The translations under genes were made by a program, and so were the position numbers. Below are positions 57,130 to 64,000 of a stretch of 64,000 nt of DNA, one piece after another; positions within the stretch are counted from its first letter, which is position 1, and every line of letters begins with the position of its first letter. Source of the DNA: an uncultured Collinsella sp. (GTDB lineage Bacteria > Actinomycetota > Coriobacteriia > Coriobacteriales > Coriobacteriaceae); the NCBI GenBank assembly GCA_934668875.1, contig CAKUON010000004.1, positions 1 through 64,000 on the forward strand. Reading direction: 5' to 3'. The notes beneath the pieces were generated by a model. That model had not been told where the DNA came from, searched no databases, and was given only the letters and a program-made list of their open reading frames with translations.

Positions 57130-58212
57130 TTGAAGAAAAGCAATCTGGGCTATGTGCTGGTGCTGATCGCCGCGCTCATGTGGGGCACCATTGGAATCTA
57201 CGTCAACGGCATCTCGGCCATGGGCATTACGTCCCAAAGCATGGCGGCCTTCCGTCTGCTGGTCGGCGCTCTTATCCTGGCGCCCGTGCTGGCGTTTATG
57301 GGTTGCCGCCCGGGCGAGGGGACCACGACGGCCCCGGGTCCGCTGGCCCTGTTTAAGGCGAGCCCCAAAGAGCTCATCCCCTGCGCGCTTGTCGGCATCA
57401 TCGGCCTTGCCACCGCCAACACACTCTATTACGAGTGCATGCGCGAGGTGGGCATGTCCACGGCGTCGGTTTTGCTCTACACCTCGCCGGTCTTTGGCTG
57501 CATCCTGGGCCGCATGCTCTATAAAGAGCGCGTCACGTCGGTCAAGCTCGTGGCGATCGCCTGTAACATCCTGGGCTGCGTGCTCGCGGTGACAAACGGC
57601 GATCTGTCCGGTTTCCATTTCTCGGTTTGGGGCGTCACCTCGGGCGTCGTCGCCGGATTGTGCGGCGCGCTGCTTGCGGTGTTCAGCCGCATAGCGACCA
57701 AAACCGTGCACCCGCTGGCTGTCACCTTTTGGGGCTTCGTCTTTGGCGGCGCGGTTATGGCGGCCATCACGGCCCCGTGGCCCGATATGGCGGCTGCTAT
57801 GTCGCCGCAGCTTATCTTGTTGTTCGCGGGCTTTGGCCTGATTCCCACGGCCGTCGCCTACATCCTGTATATGCAAGGCCTGTCCATGGGGCTCGAGACG
57901 TCGAAGGTCCCGGTCGTGATGTCGTTCGAGACGGTGGTTACCGTGCTGCTGGGCATCGGCATCTATGCCGAGTCCGCCGGCGCGATCAAGGTCCTGGGCA
58001 TCGTGTTGGTGCTCTCGTCCATCCTGATCATGAACACCGACTTCTCCAAGCTGCGCAATAGCGTCATCGTCAAACGTATTGTCGAGAGTATGACCTTTAA
58101 GCCCAACGCGTGGTGGACGGAAAAATCGCAGGACATGGATCTGTTCAAGGAGCGCACGGGCATTACGCTGCAGACCAATGTTCAGGAAAGCCCCTGGTAC
58201 TTCGTGCGATAG
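57130..58212 (+). CDS. EamA-family transporter
   Basis: The protein has ten hydrophobic helices in two EamA repeats (AALMWGTIGIYVNG in the first, a similar block in the second) and a 65-residue C-terminal tail with several charged residues. EamA proteins move metabolites out of or into the cell. I start at the TTG eight bases after GAGGGGG; an ATG at 57094 has no ribosome site. It probably handles a product of the sugar-amine pathway. Confidence 0.85.
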   Translation: MKKSNLGYVLVLIAALMWGTIGIYVNGISAMGITSQSMAAFRLLVGALILAPVLAFMGCRPGEGTTTAPGPLALFKASPKELIPCALVGIIGLATANTLYYECMREVGMSTASVLLYTSPVFGCILGRMLYKERVTSVKLVAIACNILGCVLAVTNGDLSGFHFSVWGVTSGVVAGLCGALLAVFSRIATKTVHPLAVTFWGFVFGGAVMAAITAPWPDMAAAMSPQLILLFAGFGLIPTAVAYILYMQGLSMGLETSKVPVVMSFETVVTVLLGIGIYAESAGAIKVLGIVLVLSSILIMNTDFSKLRNSVIVKRIVESMTFKPNAWWTEKSQDMDLFKERTGITLQTNVQESPWYFVR

Positions 58213-58326
58213 GGGCCAATGCCGAGGCCTGGATCGCGGCGTATCCAGCCAAGGCTCGCTAACCAACCCCAACGTTTCGAGTACGTTAAACCCGTCAACG
58301 GTCGATTTTCACCCGCGAACGGTCTT

Positions 58327-58378
58327 TATACTAATTAGCAATATAAGCAACGTATAAGACGTTATAATGACCATAACG
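58327..58378 (+). promoter_or_regulatory. PTS operon promoter and inverted repeat
   Basis: TATACT at 58327-58332 and TATAAT at 58363-58368 are two -10-like boxes. CGTTAT (58360-58365) and ATAACG (58373-58378) form an inverted repeat seven bases apart, overlapping the second box. Confidence 0.45.
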
Positions 58379-58394
58379 AAAAGGAGGAGGCAAG

Positions 58395-59321
58395 ATGAAT
58401 CAGATCATTCTCGCATCTCATGGCGGCCTGGCCGCAGGCGCCAAAGACACGCTCGAGATGGTTCTCGGCGACGTGTCGAACGTCCACGTCGTGTCGCTTG
58501 CTCGTGACGACAAGGAGCCCATCACCAATAAGGTGGAGGCCATGATCGCCACGTTCAACGCGGACGACACCGTCTACGTGCTAACCGATATGCTCGGTAG
58601 CTCGGTCAACAACAACATGGTCGAGCTTTCCAAGAACGGCACGAAGTTCACGGTTATCAGCGGTTTCAACATCCCGCTGGCGCTCACGCTCGCTCTGAGC
58701 CCCGCCCCCGTCAAGGGTGCCGAGCTCGCGGCCCTCATCAACGAGGCCCGCACCGGTCTGACCAACCCCAACGCCCCGGTCGAGGTTGCTCCCGCAGCCC
58801 CCGCCAAGAAGGCCAAGGCAGCCCGTCACAACGCCGGTCCCGCCAAGATCGTCCTCGCACGTCTTGACTACCGTCTGCTGCACGGCCAGGTCGTCTTTAC
58901 CTGGACCACCAAGGTCCAGGCCGAGCGCATCATCGTCGTCGACAACGCTGCCGCCAACGATGACATCAAGAAGGGCGCTCTTAAGCTGGCAAAGCCCCAG
59001 GGCGTGCGCCTGAACGTCTTCACCGTCGAGCGTGCCCTCGCCAAGATGGACAAGCTCAACACCCTCGGCGAGCGCGTCATGTTCGTCTTTGGCAACACTG
59101 CCGAGATGCTGCAGTTCTGCCAGGGCTACAAGCTCGACGCCATCAACCTGGGCGCTACCGCCAACCACGACGGTGCCGATCAGATCGGCGGCAAGGACAG
59201 CTCCGTCTTCTTCGACGCCACCCAAAAGGCCGACGTCAACCAGCTGCTCGACATGGGCATCAAGCTCTACGTTCAGCAGACCCCTACGTATCAGAGCGTC
59301 GACATCGACGCCAAGCTGTAA
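58395..59321 (+). CDS. mannose-family PTS EIIAB
   Basis: The 308 residues join EIIA (phosphoacceptor His9 in ILASHGG) and EIIB (His163 in DYRLLHGQV) through an Ala/Pro/Lys-rich linker. Phosphate flows from HPr to His9, then His163, then the sugar. GGAGGAGG precedes the ATG. It is the first of three PTS genes in a row. Confidence 0.93.
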   Translation: MNQIILASHGGLAAGAKDTLEMVLGDVSNVHVVSLARDDKEPITNKVEAMIATFNADDTVYVLTDMLGSSVNNNMVELSKNGTKFTVISGFNIPLALTLALSPAPVKGAELAALINEARTGLTNPNAPVEVAPAAPAKKAKAARHNAGPAKIVLARLDYRLLHGQVVFTWTTKVQAERIIVVDNAAANDDIKKGALKLAKPQGVRLNVFTVERALAKMDKLNTLGERVMFVFGNTAEMLQFCQGYKLDAINLGATANHDGADQIGGKDSSVFFDATQKADVNQLLDMGIKLYVQQTPTYQSVDIDAKL

Positions 59322-59357
59322 TCAACCAGGCTTTTGCCTGACTGAAAGGAGAAGGGT

Positions 59358-60152
59358 ATGAATACGTTCATCAGTGCGGTGCTCGTCGGCCTCGTCGGCG
59401 TGTTCTGCATGTGGGACTCCCGCCTGCTCGGTCGTCTTAACTTCGAGCAGCCCCTCGTTGGCGCTACGCTCGTCGGTCTGCTGCTGGGCGATGTGCCCAC
59501 CGGCCTCGCCGTCGGTGCCGCCGTCGAGCTCGTGTCCATGGGCCTGGTGCAGGTCGGCGCAGCCGTCCCGCCCGATATGGTCCTGGGTGGCATCGTGGCC
59601 GCTGCCTTCGCATGCCTGACCGATGCTTCCGCCGAGACCGCCATGACGATCGCCATCCCGGTCGCCGTCCTGGGTCAGCTCCTCGGCATTGTCTTCCGTT
59701 CCATCATCGCCGCCCTCACCCATGTGGCCGATAGCGCGATCGATAACGGCAAGTTTAAGACCGCCTACCGTATGCACATCTGCGCCGGCTCCGGTCTGTA
59801 CGCCATCATGTACTTCCTGCCGATCTTCCTGGCCGTCTTTGTCGGCACCGACCTGGTCCAGGCCATCGTCAACATGGTTCCCGAGTGGCTGTCCACTGGT
59901 CTGAACGTCTCGACCAAGATTATGACCGCCTACGGCTTGGCCCTGCTGCTCACCATGATGATCAAGAAGGGCATGACTCCGTTCCTGTTCATCGGCTTCC
60001 TGCTCGCCGCCTACCTCAACCTGTCCGTCATCGCGGTCGCTCTGATCGGTGTGTGCCTGGCTATCGTCTTCATGGGCTTCAAGTTCAACGGTTCCCATGC
60101 AGCCGCCGGTGTCGATTCCGACTACGATCCGCTCGAAGACGACGAAGACTAA
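59358..60152 (+). CDS. mannose-family PTS EIIC
   Basis: This 264-residue membrane protein has about seven helices and the EIIC-Man sequence, with LLLGDVPTGLAVGAAVELVSM and GAAVPPDMVLGGIVA. It forms the sugar channel with EIID. GGAGAAGGG precedes the ATG, and EIID starts 13 bases after the stop. Confidence 0.94.
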   Translation: MNTFISAVLVGLVGVFCMWDSRLLGRLNFEQPLVGATLVGLLLGDVPTGLAVGAAVELVSMGLVQVGAAVPPDMVLGGIVAAAFACLTDASAETAMTIAIPVAVLGQLLGIVFRSIIAALTHVADSAIDNGKFKTAYRMHICAGSGLYAIMYFLPIFLAVFVGTDLVQAIVNMVPEWLSTGLNVSTKIMTAYGLALLLTMMIKKGMTPFLFIGFLLAAYLNLSVIAVALIGVCLAIVFMGFKFNGSHAAAGVDSDYDPLEDDED

Positions 60153-60165
60153 GGAGGAACACACT

Positions 60166-60999
60166 ATGGCAACCGCAACCAAGGACGTGTCCCTGAACAA
60201 GAAGGTCAGCCAGTTCTTCTGGCGCTCCTGGGCCATCCAGGCCTCTTGGAACTACGAGCGTCAGATGAACATGGGCTTCCTCTACGGCATGGTTCCCACG
60301 CTCGACCGCCTCTATCCGGATGAGTCCGACCCCAAGCAGCTCGCTGCTAAGAAAGAGGCTTACCACCGTCACATGGCGTTCTACAACTGCACCCCGCAGA
60401 CGAGCGCTTTCGTCCTCGGCCTCGCCGCCTCCATGGAGGAGGAGTACGCCAAGGATCCCGAGAACTTCGACCCCGATTCGATCAACGCGGTCAAGACCTC
60501 GCTCATGGGCCCGCTTTCCGGTATCGGTGACTCCTTCTTCCAGGGCACCATCCGCGTCATCGCCTTTGGCCTGGGCGTTCAGCTGGCCCAGCAGGGCTCC
60601 ATCATGGGCCCGATCCTGGCCATGCTCATCTCCATCGTCCCCTCCGTGCTGGTCACTTGGTTCGCTGCCAAGATCGGCTACCAGGGCGGCCACGAGTATC
60701 TGAGCAAGCTCCAGGGCGGCGACCTCATGGAGAAGCTCATGTATGTCTGCGGCATCGTGGGTCTTATGTCCGTGGGCGGCATGATCGCTACGCTGATCGG
60801 CGCCACCACCCCGCTGCAGTTCGCTGACGGCACCGTCGTTATCCAGGACATCCTGGACGGCATGATGCCTCAGATGATCTCCCTCGGCCTCACCGGCCTT
60901 ATGTACTGGCTCATCAAGAAGAACGTCAACACCGGTTGGCTTCTTGTGATCGCCATCGTGGGCGGCATCGCCCTCTCCGCGGCCGGCATCCTGGCCTAG
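60166..60999 (+). CDS. mannose-family PTS EIID
   Basis: The 277-residue protein has the family's FFWRSWAIQASWNYERQMNMG opening region and EIID core (NCTPQTSAFVLGLAASMEEE, then SLMGPLSGIGDSFFQGT). It forms the channel with EIIC. AAGGAGG lies eight bases before the ATG. Confidence 0.94.
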   Translation: MATATKDVSLNKKVSQFFWRSWAIQASWNYERQMNMGFLYGMVPTLDRLYPDESDPKQLAAKKEAYHRHMAFYNCTPQTSAFVLGLAASMEEEYAKDPENFDPDSINAVKTSLMGPLSGIGDSFFQGTIRVIAFGLGVQLAQQGSIMGPILAMLISIVPSVLVTWFAAKIGYQGGHEYLSKLQGGDLMEKLMYVCGIVGLMSVGGMIATLIGATTPLQFADGTVVIQDILDGMMPQMISLGLTGLMYWLIKKNVNTGWLLVIAIVGGIALSAAGILA

Positions 61000-61033
61000 T
61001 CGCGACCGAGCGTCCAAACGCTTTCCCCGGGGG

Positions 61034-61062
61034 CCTGCCTGGCATCCCATACCCCAGGCAGG
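61034..61062 (+). terminator. hairpin after EIID
   Basis: A perfect 9 bp stem (61034-61042 with 61054-61062) has an 11-base loop and lies 35 bases after the stop. It has no T run and could lower expression of the next gene or stabilise the PTS mRNA. Confidence 0.5.
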
Positions 61063-61196
61063 TTCCCATCCCTAAACGTGACAAAGGGGCAACTCCTTTG
61101 CCACATCCTCAACGGGCTGGCGACTCGGCCCCAATCACGGTAACCCTGCGAGCGTCCGGCAATGTGGCGCCGCAAAAATCGAAAGGAATGTGTCAG

Positions 61197-62180
61197 ATGT
61201 ACGAGATCGACCTTAACCTCCCTAAGCAGATCGTCGCTGACGTCCTGTCCAACCACGAGATCCACAGCGTCGCTTTCGTCGGCTGCGGTGCTTCCATGTC
61301 CGACCTGTACCCCGCCAAGTACTTCCTGGCCAACAACACGGACAAGCTGAACGTTCAGATCTTCACCGCTAACGAGTTCAATTACGACACGCCTTCCTGG
61401 GTCAATGAGCACACCTTCGTGATCACCTGCTCCCTCGGTGGCTCCACGCCCGAGACCGTCGAGGCCAACAAGACCGCCAAGAAGCACAACTGCCCGGTCG
61501 TCTCCCTCACCAACAAGGCTGGCTCCGCTCTGACCGTCGACGCCGACCACGTCATCGTCCACGGCTTCCACGCCAACTTTGCCGCCAAGGCCGAGAAGCC
61601 TGGCTACGCCATCGCTCTTGCTCTCGAGATCCTTCAGCAGACCGAGGGCTATGATCACTACGAGGATATGATCACCGGCCTCACCAACGTCTTCGACCTG
61701 TGCGAGAACGCTGCTCAGTCCTGCAAGAAGCTCGCCAAGAAGTTCGCTGAGGACTTCAAGGACGACGAGATGATCTACTTCATGGCTTCCGGTGCTTCCG
61801 AGAAGATGGCTTACTCTCACGCCGCCTTCCTGTTCACCGAGATGCAGTGGATTGACGCCGCCGCCTACAACACCGGCGAGTACTTCCACGGCCCGTTCGA
61901 GGTTTCCACCGAGGGTAAGCCCTACGTCTTCTTCATGTCCGATGGTGCTACCCGTCCGATGGACGCTCGCGCCCTCACCTTCCTTGAGCGCATGGGCGCC
62001 AAGGTCGCTCTGATCGACTCCAAGGACTACGGTCTGGCCGACGCCGTGCCGGCGAGCGTTGTCACCTACTTCAACCCGCTGCTGCACCTCGCCGTTATGC
62101 GCGAGTACGGCAACCAGATCGCCGAGGCCCGTCAGCACCCGCTGACCATGCGTCGCTACATGTGGAAGCTTTCCTACTAA
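61197..62180 (+). CDS. SIS-domain sugar-phosphate deglycase-like protein 2
   Basis: The 327-residue double SIS protein (VAFVGCGASMSDLYP, then GEYFHGPFEV in the second half) is a paralogue of the one at 55899 and ends MRRYMWKLSY. Two different deglycases next to one PTS resemble the Salmonella gfr locus. I start at MYEIDLN with AAAGGA at eight bases; an ATG nine bases upstream is too close to it. Lysine is nearly always AAG, as in highly expressed genes here. Confidence 0.87.
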   Translation: MYEIDLNLPKQIVADVLSNHEIHSVAFVGCGASMSDLYPAKYFLANNTDKLNVQIFTANEFNYDTPSWVNEHTFVITCSLGGSTPETVEANKTAKKHNCPVVSLTNKAGSALTVDADHVIVHGFHANFAAKAEKPGYAIALALEILQQTEGYDHYEDMITGLTNVFDLCENAAQSCKKLAKKFAEDFKDDEMIYFMASGASEKMAYSHAAFLFTEMQWIDAAAYNTGEYFHGPFEVSTEGKPYVFFMSDGATRPMDARALTFLERMGAKVALIDSKDYGLADAVPASVVTYFNPLLHLAVMREYGNQIAEARQHPLTMRRYMWKLSY

Positions 62181-62185
62181 TAGGT

Positions 62186-62209
62186 TCCGCCGTTCTACCG
62201 AACGGCGGA
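62186..62209 (+). terminator. hairpin after SIS gene 2
   Basis: A perfect 10 bp stem (62186-62195 with 62200-62209) on a TACC loop, matching the hairpin after SIS gene 1 except one loop base. Confidence 0.75.
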
Positions 62210-62258
62210 GAGGCCGACGCTGCGCGAGCCTCTGTCGGACAATCTGCCGTTCAATTTC

Positions 62259-62287
62259 AAGGGCGCGACCGAAAGGTCAGCGCCCTT
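62259..62287 (+). terminator. terminator before the HAD gene
   Basis: An 8 bp GC stem (62259-62266 with 62280-62287) continues through GACC/GGTC to a GAAA tetraloop, followed by tcatttc. Confidence 0.75.
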
Positions 62288-62419
62288 TCATTTCACGGCA
62301 CCTTGTCACGACAGAGACTCGCTCGCTGACTTTGCCAATAACGGGGCGTTGAGCTATATCGATGGCGTTGTGCGCTATTTGTCCCGGAGGAAAACTGTCA
62401 ATTGTTTTAGGAGGTCGCC

Positions 62420-63049
62420 GTGATCAAGGCAGTGCTGTTTGATATGGATGGCGTGCTGGTCGATACCGAGTGGTTCTACAACCGTCGTCGCGTGGCGTTT
62501 ATGGAAGAGAAGGGCTTTCACTTTGACGAGATCCCCGATCTTTCGGGGTCTAACGAGCCGGCCATTTGGCAGGCGCTGGTGCCCGACGATGTCGAGCTGC
62601 GCGAGCGCCTGCGCGTGGAGTACAAGCAGGTCTACAGCCCGGTTCATCCCGTACCGTATGCCGAGTTGCTCAACGAGCAGACGGAGCCGGTGATGCGCGA
62701 GCTACACGAGCGCGGCGTGAAATGCGCAATTGCGAGCTCGTCCTATCGTGAGCTGATTGATGAGCTGGTGGAGATTGCCGGGATCGGCGACGTGCTGGAT
62801 TACACCATCAGCGGCCACGAGTGCAGCGCGTTCAAGCCCGATCCCGAGATCTACCTGCGCGCCATGGAGGCGCTGGGCGTGGAGCCGGCCGAGTGCCTGG
62901 TCATCGAGGACTCGCCGATGGGTATCGAGGCGGGCAAGCGCTCCGGCGCCCGAGTCCTGGCGCTGCGTCCGCACGAGGGCGTCAACCTGGATCAGTCCGC
63001 CGCTGACGTCGTCATCGACAACCTGACCGACATCCTACCTGCCATTTAG
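62420..63049 (+). CDS. HAD-family sugar phosphatase or phosphoglucomutase-like
   Basis: The 209-residue protein has HAD motifs DMDGVLVDTE, ASSS near residue 104, KPDPEIY and EDSPMGIEAG, with a helical cap of beta-phosphoglucomutase type. It could process a sugar phosphate from the pathway before it. The GTG start follows TAGGAGGTC. The stop codon lies inside the 18-base repeat also at 54590. Confidence 0.9.
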   Translation: MIKAVLFDMDGVLVDTEWFYNRRRVAFMEEKGFHFDEIPDLSGSNEPAIWQALVPDDVELRERLRVEYKQVYSPVHPVPYAELLNEQTEPVMRELHERGVKCAIASSSYRELIDELVEIAGIGDVLDYTISGHECSAFKPDPEIYLRAMEALGVEPAECLVIEDSPMGIEAGKRSGARVLALRPHEGVNLDQSAADVVIDNLTDILPAI

Positions 63050-63059
63050 GGACAGGTTT
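63042..63059. repeat. 18-base repeat spanning a stop codon (copy 2)
   Basis: The same 18 bases as 54590-54607, again with TAG at the same place inside the repeat. The neighbouring genes are unrelated (HAD and GNAT). Confidence 0.8.
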
Positions 63060-63094
63060 ATTTTGGCAGGTTTTATCTGGGCAAACGCCGAATT

Positions 63095-63133
63095 CGCCGT
63101 GAAGGGATCGCTCTCTTCACGGCGTTTTTCTTT
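63095..63133 (+). terminator. terminator of the HAD gene
   Basis: A perfect 10 bp stem (63095-63104 with 63115-63124) with a 10-base loop, followed by tttttctttt. Confidence 0.93.
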
Positions 63134-63255
63134 TAAGCGGCCTCACGGTCCTTCTGATGGTTGTCGAGAGAGGGTGAATTGAGGCGCCCTCTGTCGCTCC
63201 ATGCTACAATCGCCGACATGCCCTACAACTACATCTGCCTTCGAAGGGAGCCTAC

Positions 63256-64000
63256 GTGGCGAACGCCATCGACCAGCTCACGGACCGCGTGCTCGTGCTC
63301 GGCCGCCTCACCATCGTCCGCCGCGCCATCACCGCCGTGGCGGTCACAATTTCCGCCGTTCTCCAGACATTCCTGATCCAGGCGTTCATTCAGCCTGCCG
63401 ACCTGCTTCCGAGCGGCCTCACCGGCGTCGCGGTCCTGCTCGATCGCGTCACCTCGCTGGGCGGCGTTCACATCGACATCTCGCTCGGCATGCTCGCGCT
63501 CAACATCCCCGTGGCGCTCCTGTGCTGGAGCGGCATTAGCAAGCGCTTCGTCATCTTCTCGATGATGCAGGTCATGCTCTCGTCGCTGTTCCTCAACGTC
63601 TTTCACTTCGCTCCGTTTTTGGGCGACAAGATTATGCTCATCATTTTTGGCGGCGTGGTCTCGGGTCTGGGCGCTGCCATCGCGCTTAAGTCCGGCGCAT
63701 CCACCGGCGGCACCGACTTTATCGCGCTGTGGGTCTCCAACCACACGGGCAAGACCATCTGGGGCGTCATCTTTGGTTTCAACTGCTTTATCCTGGCGAT
63801 CTTTGGTTTTATGTTTGGCTGGGACAATGCGGCGTACTCCATCGTGTTCCAGTTTATTTCGACCAAGACCATTGACAGCTTCTATCGTCGCTACGACCGC
63901 GTGACGCTGCAGATCACGACGCGCAAGGCAGACGAGGTCATGACCGCTTATGTTGACCATTTTCAGCATGGTATTAGCTGCGCCGAGGTCATCGGCGGAT
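63256..64000 (+). CDS. YitT-family membrane protein (3' end cut by the window)
   Basis: The GTG start follows GAAGGGAG. The frame stays open for 248 codons to the window edge. About five membrane helices and the family motif KSGASTGGTDFIA are present; the last 40 residues begin the C-terminal DUF2179 domain. The function is unknown. TACAAT at 63205-63210 is a possible -10 box. Confidence 0.9.
   Translation, partial: MANAIDQLTDRVLVLGRLTIVRRAITAVAVTISAVLQTFLIQAFIQPADLLPSGLTGVAVLLDRVTSLGGVHIDISLGMLALNIPVALLCWSGISKRFVIFSMMQVMLSSLFLNVFHFAPFLGDKIMLIIFGGVVSGLGAAIALKSGASTGGTDFIALWVSNHTGKTIWGVIFGFNCFILAIFGFMFGWDNAAYSIVFQFISTKTIDSFYRRYDRVTLQITTRKADEVMTAYVDHFQHGISCAEVIGG

Overview
The window is about 60% GC or higher, densely coded, and reads as the chromosome of a Coriobacteriia gut actinobacterium, most like Collinsella. 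This rests on the actinobacterial pknB/pstP/fha/rodA-pbpA cluster, the pyruvate:ferredoxin oxidoreductase and rubrerythrin of an anaerobe, mannose-family PTS genes, and many GGGAC-type intergenic repeats. The species is inferred from gene content and was not tested. No CRISPR array, rRNA operon, prophage or intact insertion sequence is visible.

Layout. 1-330 holds tRNA-Arg(CCT) and a decayed second copy of its 3' end, each followed by a terminator. 378-11425 (minus strand) is the envelope-growth signalling operon: a membrane Ser/Thr kinase, FhaA, FhaB, a PP2C phosphatase with a long N-terminal extension, a single-chain SEDS glycosyltransferase/penicillin-binding protein fusion, and the PASTA kinase PknB. 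A YcxB-like membrane protein lies upstream. 11541-16358 (mostly plus) is dnaX, a small DUF4160 gene pair, ybaB and recR. 16604-20292 is a second, unrelated three-gene kinase module: a membrane-anchored extracellular protein, a Ser/Thr kinase and an FHA protein.

20771-30302 is fermentative metabolism: pyruvate:ferredoxin oxidoreductase, carbamate kinase, an APC permease and an amidohydrolase, with a C39-like peptidase on the other strand. 30421-38460 carries two paralogous LytS/LytTR two-component pairs around a phospholipase-C-like protein, an Atg22-like exporter and a family 2 glycosyltransferase. 38558-41936 has a phosphodiesterase, tRNA-Asp, an Rrf2 regulator, a MutY-like glycosylase and rubrerythrin. 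41937-44021 is poor in genes and rich in long inverted repeats. 44144-54597 holds rmuC, an ABC exporter, nth, mfd, a PAP2 phosphatase, a threonine-aldolase-like enzyme and a GNAT acetyltransferase. 54971-63049 is a sugar-amine utilisation locus: GntR regulator, two SIS deglycase-like proteins, an EamA transporter, a mannose-family PTS (EIIAB, EIIC, EIID) and a HAD phosphatase. The window ends inside a YitT-family gene.

The most unusual signal is between the genes. At least seven intergenic spacers carry long, nearly perfect inverted repeats with 18-39 bp arms. Two of them have unrelated arms but almost the same 25-base loop. A separate GGGAC repeat family occurs in several spacers, and in two places supplies the stop codon of the preceding gene. 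Several genes also have a terminator-like hairpin between the probable promoter and the ribosome binding site.
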